Below are positions 60,779 through 64,000 of a stretch of 64,000 nt of DNA, one piece after another; the first letter of the stretch is position 1; each line of letters opens with the position of its first letter. A program made the translations under genes and the position numbers. Source of the stretch: VRUE01 sp963703335. GTDB lineage: Bacteria > Actinomycetota > Thermoleophilia > Solirubrobacterales > 70-9. The notes below the pieces were generated by a model, which saw nothing but the letters and a program-made list of their open reading frames with translations, ran no database searches and was not told where the DNA came from. Location: assembly GCA_963703335.1 (NCBI GenBank), contig OY969812.1:1488001-1552000 (forward strand), read 5' to 3'.

Positions 60779-61923
60779 ATCGCTTCGCTAAGAATCCTGA
60801 AGAGCTGCCACAGCTCTTCGCCGAAAGGGTCAACGCCGGGGACCTGAATGGCTTGCTCGCTCTCTATGAGGAGGGCGCAGAGATGGCAGGGCCGGGGGGC
60901 GCCAGCGTCACCGGCACGGAAGCGATCCTCGCGCAGCTCGAAGGCCTGCTGGCGATGGAGCCGGAGGTGAGCGCAAGCGAGCCGCGGGTCCTCCGCGCCG
61001 GCGACATCGCCTTGCTCTCGAACAGCTGGCGGATGCACTTTGGGGAGGCGGGCGCGGGAACAGGCGGCCTGCGGGGCAGCAGCACCGAGGTGGCGCGGAT
61101 CACTCTGAACCGCCCCGAGCGCCACAACGCCCTCTCGATGCGACTCTCAGACGAGCTGATGCAGGCGCTCGAGCAGGTGCGGGGCTCGGAGCAGATCAAG
61201 GTGGTGGTGATCGCCGGCGCCGGCGAGACTTTCTGCGCCGGCGACGACATCACCGAGATGGGACTTTGGGGGGATGCCAACCAGATAGTGCGGCGGGTGC
61301 GCGGCTACCAGCGCATGGCCGACACGCTGGCTGGGCTCGACAAGGTGAGCATCGCGGCGGTGGACGGCTACGCGGTCGGCGGCGGGCTGGAGATCACGAT
61401 GGCCTGCGATTTCGTGATCGCGACGCGGCGCTCGAAGTGGGGAATGCCCGAGGTGGACGTCGGGATCACCCCCGGCTGGGGCGGGACAACGCGGATGGCG
61501 CGGCTGATCGGGCGGCGGATGACCAAGGAGGTGAACCTGCTGGGGGCGCTGCACCCGGCCGCGCGGGCGGCAGAGTTGGGCCTTTGGAACCGGGTCGTGG
61601 AGGACGATCAGCTGGGGACCGAGGTCGACGCGCTGGTCGAGGTGGTTCTGGCGAAGAACCAGCAGGCAGTGCGGCAACTCAAGTTCATCATCGACAACGG
61701 GGTCGAGGCGGATCTGCAGACCGCGCAAGGCTTCGAGGCGCTCTCGGCCGGCCTCAGCGGAGCGGTCAATGGCGCCTGGCAAGTGCCCGACGCCGACCAG
61801 GCGGCGGGGATCGTCAGCTTCATCAGCAACGGCGATCGCTGGCGTGAGCGGCGCGACGCCTCGCGCGGCTTCTGGAGCGACGGACCGCTGCCCGATCCCG
61901 TTGCGGAGGACGATCGCCAATGA
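60772..61923 (+). CDS. SnoaL-like (NTF2-fold) domain fused to enoyl-CoA hydratase
   Basis: A 383-residue protein. Residues 1 to about 108 (NPEELPQLFAERVNAGDLNG LLALYEEGA, PGGASVTGTEAILAQLEGLL) are an NTF2/SnoaL-like domain that stops after SSTEVAR. Residues about 108-383 are a crotonase: RITLNRPERHNALSMRLSDE, oxyanion-hole segments FCAGDDITEMG and GYAVGGGLEITMACDF, and GMPEVDVGITPGWGGT. The NTF2 domain lacks its last strands and the crotonase its first, so the join looks like a deletion fusion. The function of the chimera is unknown. Confidence 0.8.
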   Translation: MEHRFAKNPEELPQLFAERVNAGDLNGLLALYEEGAEMAGPGGASVTGTEAILAQLEGLLAMEPEVSASEPRVLRAGDIALLSNSWRMHFGEAGAGTGGLRGSSTEVARITLNRPERHNALSMRLSDELMQALEQVRGSEQIKVVVIAGAGETFCAGDDITEMGLWGDANQIVRRVRGYQRMADTLAGLDKVSIAAVDGYAVGGGLEITMACDFVIATRRSKWGMPEVDVGITPGWGGTTRMARLIGRRMTKEVNLLGALHPAARAAELGLWNRVVEDDQLGTEVDALVEVVLAKNQQAVRQLKFIIDNGVEADLQTAQGFEALSAGLSGAVNGAWQVPDADQAAGIVSFISNGDRWRERRDASRGFWSDGPLPDPVAEDDRQ

Positions 61924-62402
61924 GGTGGTTCATGGACCTCTTCTACCCGGTGATGGAGCGGGGTCGCCACAGGAAGGCGGCCGAGATCGCCAACCAGCCG
62001 CCCGCCGCCGCGGACTTCGAGGAGCTGCGGGGCGCCCGCCAGGCGCTAGTCGTCAGCTTCAAGCGCTCCGGCGAGCCGGTCCCCACGGTGGTCAACTGCG
62101 CCCTCTCCGAGGAGGGCAAGCTCTACTTCAGGACCGAGCCCCAAACCGCGAAGGTGAAGCGAATCGCGAACGATTCGCGGGTGCTGGTCGGTCCCTGCAA
62201 CCTGCGAGGCAAGCCGCGCGGGGAGCTGGCAGCAGGTAGGGCACAGGTCCTGCCGGAGGCCGAGAGCGAAACCGCCTACGAGCTGATCAGGGCGAACTGG
62301 AGCGCGACGATGCGTCCCGGCGAGCTGATCATGGACGGCGTCGGCGTGGAGGTCGTCTACGTCGAGGTCCAGGCCGAGACCGGGGTCGCTCAAACGGCGT
62401 GA
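61920..62402 (+). CDS. PPOX-class (F420/FMN-dependent) oxidoreductase-like protein
   Basis: A 160-residue split-barrel flavoprotein of the PNPOx-like class: RGARQALVVSFKRSGEPVPT VVNCALSEEGKLYFRTEPQT and KVKRIANDSRVLVGPCNLRG KPRG are typical of F420-dependent actinobacterial enzymes. The substrate and cofactor are inferred. ATG 61920 overlaps the hydratase stop (ATGA). Confidence 0.82.
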   Translation: MRWFMDLFYPVMERGRHRKAAEIANQPPAAADFEELRGARQALVVSFKRSGEPVPTVVNCALSEEGKLYFRTEPQTAKVKRIANDSRVLVGPCNLRGKPRGELAAGRAQVLPEAESETAYELIRANWSATMRPGELIMDGVGVEVVYVEVQAETGVAQTA

Positions 62403-63550
62403 GCGGGTCTCCCGAGCGCCACGAAGTCATCGTGATCGGCGCTGGGGCGGCGGGGCTGGGTGTCTCCGCCGAACTCCAACGGCGAGGCATCGACGCGCTC
62501 GTGCTGGAGCGCTCCGAGCGGGTCGGAGCCAGCTGGCGAGGGCGTTATGAGGACCTGCGGTTGAACAACGACCGCTGGAGCTCACGGCTGCCGCGGTCCT
62601 GGATGCCGCGGCGCGCCGGGCGCTGGCCGGCGCGTGACGACTTCATCGCCTACCTGGAGGACTATGCGTCCCGCCGCGACCTCAGCGTCCGCTTTGGCGT
62701 GGACGTGCGGCGGATCGAGCACGAGGCGGCCGATTGGCGCCTCGACACATCAGCCGGTCCGCTTCGGGCGCGCTTCGTCGTCGTCTGCACCGGCCACGAT
62801 CGCGTTCCGCGGCTTCCGGACTGGCCTGGCTCCGAGGAGTCAAGCATCGAGCTCCTCCACGCCGCCGAGTTCCGCAGAGCGGAGGACTTCCGCCATAAAG
62901 ACGTGCTGGTCGTCGGCCTCGGCACCTCCGCGACGGAGATCGCAACGAGGCTGGCTGACGGGTACGCCAAGCGAGTGCGCGTCGCGGTGCGGACCCCGCC
63001 CAACCTGATGCCCGCTGAATTCCTCGGCCTGCCGATCACGGTCTTCGCCCGCCTCTTCCAAGCCGCGCCGGCGAGCGTCGTGGATCGCGTCGCATCGCTG
63101 GTCAAATGGCTCACGATCGGCGACCTCAGCCGCTACGGCCTGGCCCCCGCCCCATATGGAGTCGCAACCGAGCTTGCCACCAAGGGAATGGGCCCGGTAA
63201 TCGATCGAGGCATCGTCGAAGCGCTCAAGAGCGGTCGCGTGGAGCTGGTCGCCGCAGTGGAGGGCCTCACCTCCGACGAGGTCACCCTTACCGACGGCAA
63301 GCGCATCCGGCCGGAGGTGATGATCGCCGCGACCGGCTACCGCTCAGGGCTGAACGAGATAGTGGGACACCTCGGGGTCCTGAAGGACTCAGGCGAGCCG
63401 GCGGCACTCGGAGCCCAGCCGCACCCGGCAGCACCCGGCCTCTACTTCTGCGGATACCGCCTCCCCCTCTCAGGCGAGCTGTCCGGCATGCGGCGCGACT
63501 CCCACCGGATCGCCAAGTCGATTGCTGCCGAAACACCGGTCAGCGCATAG
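62399..63550 (+). CDS. Flavin-containing monooxygenase-like protein
   Basis: A 383-residue two-dinucleotide-binding protein. HEVIVIGAGAAGLGVSAELQ RRG is the FAD GxGxxG fold, ERVGASWRGRYEDLRLNNDR the FMO-like segment, and DVLVVGLGTSATEIATRLAD the NADPH fold; IAATGYRSGLNEI is the late FMO motif. It probably oxygenates a small or lipidic substrate. The GTG start overlaps the previous stop, completing a three-gene coupled operon with the hydratase fusion and the PPOX gene. Confidence 0.86.
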   Translation: MSGSPERHEVIVIGAGAAGLGVSAELQRRGIDALVLERSERVGASWRGRYEDLRLNNDRWSSRLPRSWMPRRAGRWPARDDFIAYLEDYASRRDLSVRFGVDVRRIEHEAADWRLDTSAGPLRARFVVVCTGHDRVPRLPDWPGSEESSIELLHAAEFRRAEDFRHKDVLVVGLGTSATEIATRLADGYAKRVRVAVRTPPNLMPAEFLGLPITVFARLFQAAPASVVDRVASLVKWLTIGDLSRYGLAPAPYGVATELATKGMGPVIDRGIVEALKSGRVELVAAVEGLTSDEVTLTDGKRIRPEVMIAATGYRSGLNEIVGHLGVLKDSGEPAALGAQPHPAAPGLYFCGYRLPLSGELSGMRRDSHRIAKSIAAETPVSA

Positions 63551-63775
63551 CGCCCCTATTTCCCGACCCGCCCACTCACCGACCGCCACCCCTTCATCGC
63601 CAGCACTGACCAGGGCCACGTCAAGCCGGCACCTCACCGGTGCTCCTCACCTGTCGGGCGCCAAAGGCGTGCCCTTGGGGGCGACTGAGCAAAGGTGCAC
63701 AGCCGCAGCCAGGCTAGAGCGACCCATCATCCCGCCTCTCAGCCCAGGGTTGCGGCTCGAAGAGCCACCCGGGCG

Positions 63776-64000
63776 TCACCCGGGCGCATACTTCCCGTGA
63801 CCGCAGTACTCCTGTGCCGTCAAGTCGAAGCTCTTCGTTTGGTTTTCGGCCACGGACCCTTTATGTTTCCCCTTCCCAGTCGCTATCACACCAGCGACAG
63901 TGACCAGGGAGACCGTGAGCGTCACGTGCATCTGATACTCGGTATCAGCATCACAGACGAAGGACTCATCGAGGGAGTAGTGACGCGGCGAGTGCTCCGG
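63776..64000 (-). CDS. C-terminal fragment of a probably secreted protein
   Basis: An open minus-strand frame enters from the window edge and ends at TGA 63776-63778, giving 74 residues (FVCDADTEYQMHVTLTVSLV, then VAENQTKSFDLTAQEYCGHG). The alternation of polar and hydrophobic residues suggests a beta-sandwich domain; no start codon is in the window. Codon use fits less than perfectly (some AT-rich triplets), but no stop interrupts it. Identity unknown. The 225 bases between this stop and the flavin monooxygenase gene hold nothing I can name. Confidence 0.5.
   Translation of the reverse strand, partial: PEHSPRHYSLDESFVCDADTEYQMHVTLTVSLVTVAGVIATGKGKHKGSVAENQTKSFDLTAQEYCGHGKYAPG

Noticed and set aside
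63690..63775. TPP-like riboswitch on the minus strand near the window end
   Set aside because: A GGCTGAGAGG-like string is present, but the matching second TPP core is absent and the downstream gene orientation does not fit.

Overview
The window is a GC-rich chromosomal segment with dense, often overlapping genes, frequent GTG/TTG starts and many TGATG or ATGA stop-start couplings. Gene content (a DUF6458-type membrane protein, a PPA1498-type metallophosphoesterase, a SpoIID/LytB-domain exoprotein, an ileS with a divergent HIGH motif, cytochrome c maturation genes next to heme genes) points to Actinomycetota, most likely Thermoleophilia/Solirubrobacterales. The placement is inferred from gene content, not from a marker tree.

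Layout. 1-4.4 kb: a truncated gene, a SIMPL exoprotein, PolX, a DPM1-like glycosyltransferase, thioredoxin, a tautomerase and a coiled-coil protein. 4.4-15 kb: ileS, two tandem SDRs, a coupled benzoylformate decarboxylase/FAD-FeS oxidase pair, an M15-like exoenzyme and a lipoprotein. 15.1-18.4 kb: a cobalamin riboswitch followed by two overlapping genes for secreted proteins with the alpha-barrel and DUF4430 architecture of transcobalamin/intrinsic factor; the first is frameshifted. 18.4-25.1 kb: fumC, a decayed IS982-like element, a metallophosphoesterase, an aldehyde dehydrogenase and a SpoIID-like protein. 25.1-31 kb: an accessory stretch with a divergent RES/Xre toxin-antitoxin pair, ychF-PAP2, a BtrH-like protein, a decayed antitoxin/PIN-like pair and a HARE-HTH protein. 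31-39.4 kb: methylmalonyl-CoA epimerase operon, DUF1385, TSUP permease, rarA, ALDH, ATP-grasp ligase, methyltransferase. 39.5-47.2 kb: ccmABC-ccmD-hemA-hemC-(vapBC)-cobA/hemD-birA, a heme and cytochrome c supply cluster interrupted by a toxin-antitoxin module. 47-54.6 kb: a DEAH helicase overlapping birA antisense, tlpA-nfeD-stomatin-galT, a GNAT enzyme and a nucleotidyltransferase with a small overlapping partner. 54.6-64 kb: a half tRNA-Arg, an intact tRNA-Arg(CCU), cupin, TetR regulators, a DUF234-type ATPase, a cluster of related secreted proteins, and a TetR-controlled enoyl-CoA hydratase/PPOX/flavin monooxygenase operon.

The most unusual theme is a set of dispersed palindromic elements belonging to at least five families. 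Each family keeps a conserved terminal or internal loop while its stem sequence changes with compensatory substitutions. They sit between genes, supply stop or start codons to neighbours (hemA, the ATP-grasp gene, galT, rarA), and lie in frame inside birA, rarA and the FAD/FeS oxidase gene. This resembles the behaviour of Rickettsia palindromic elements, but the sequences are different. The riboswitch-controlled transcobalamin-like pair is the second main finding.

No stretch over 300 bases lacks a feature; the longest gene-free stretch, 33858-34137, holds a hairpin repeat and further strong hairpins.
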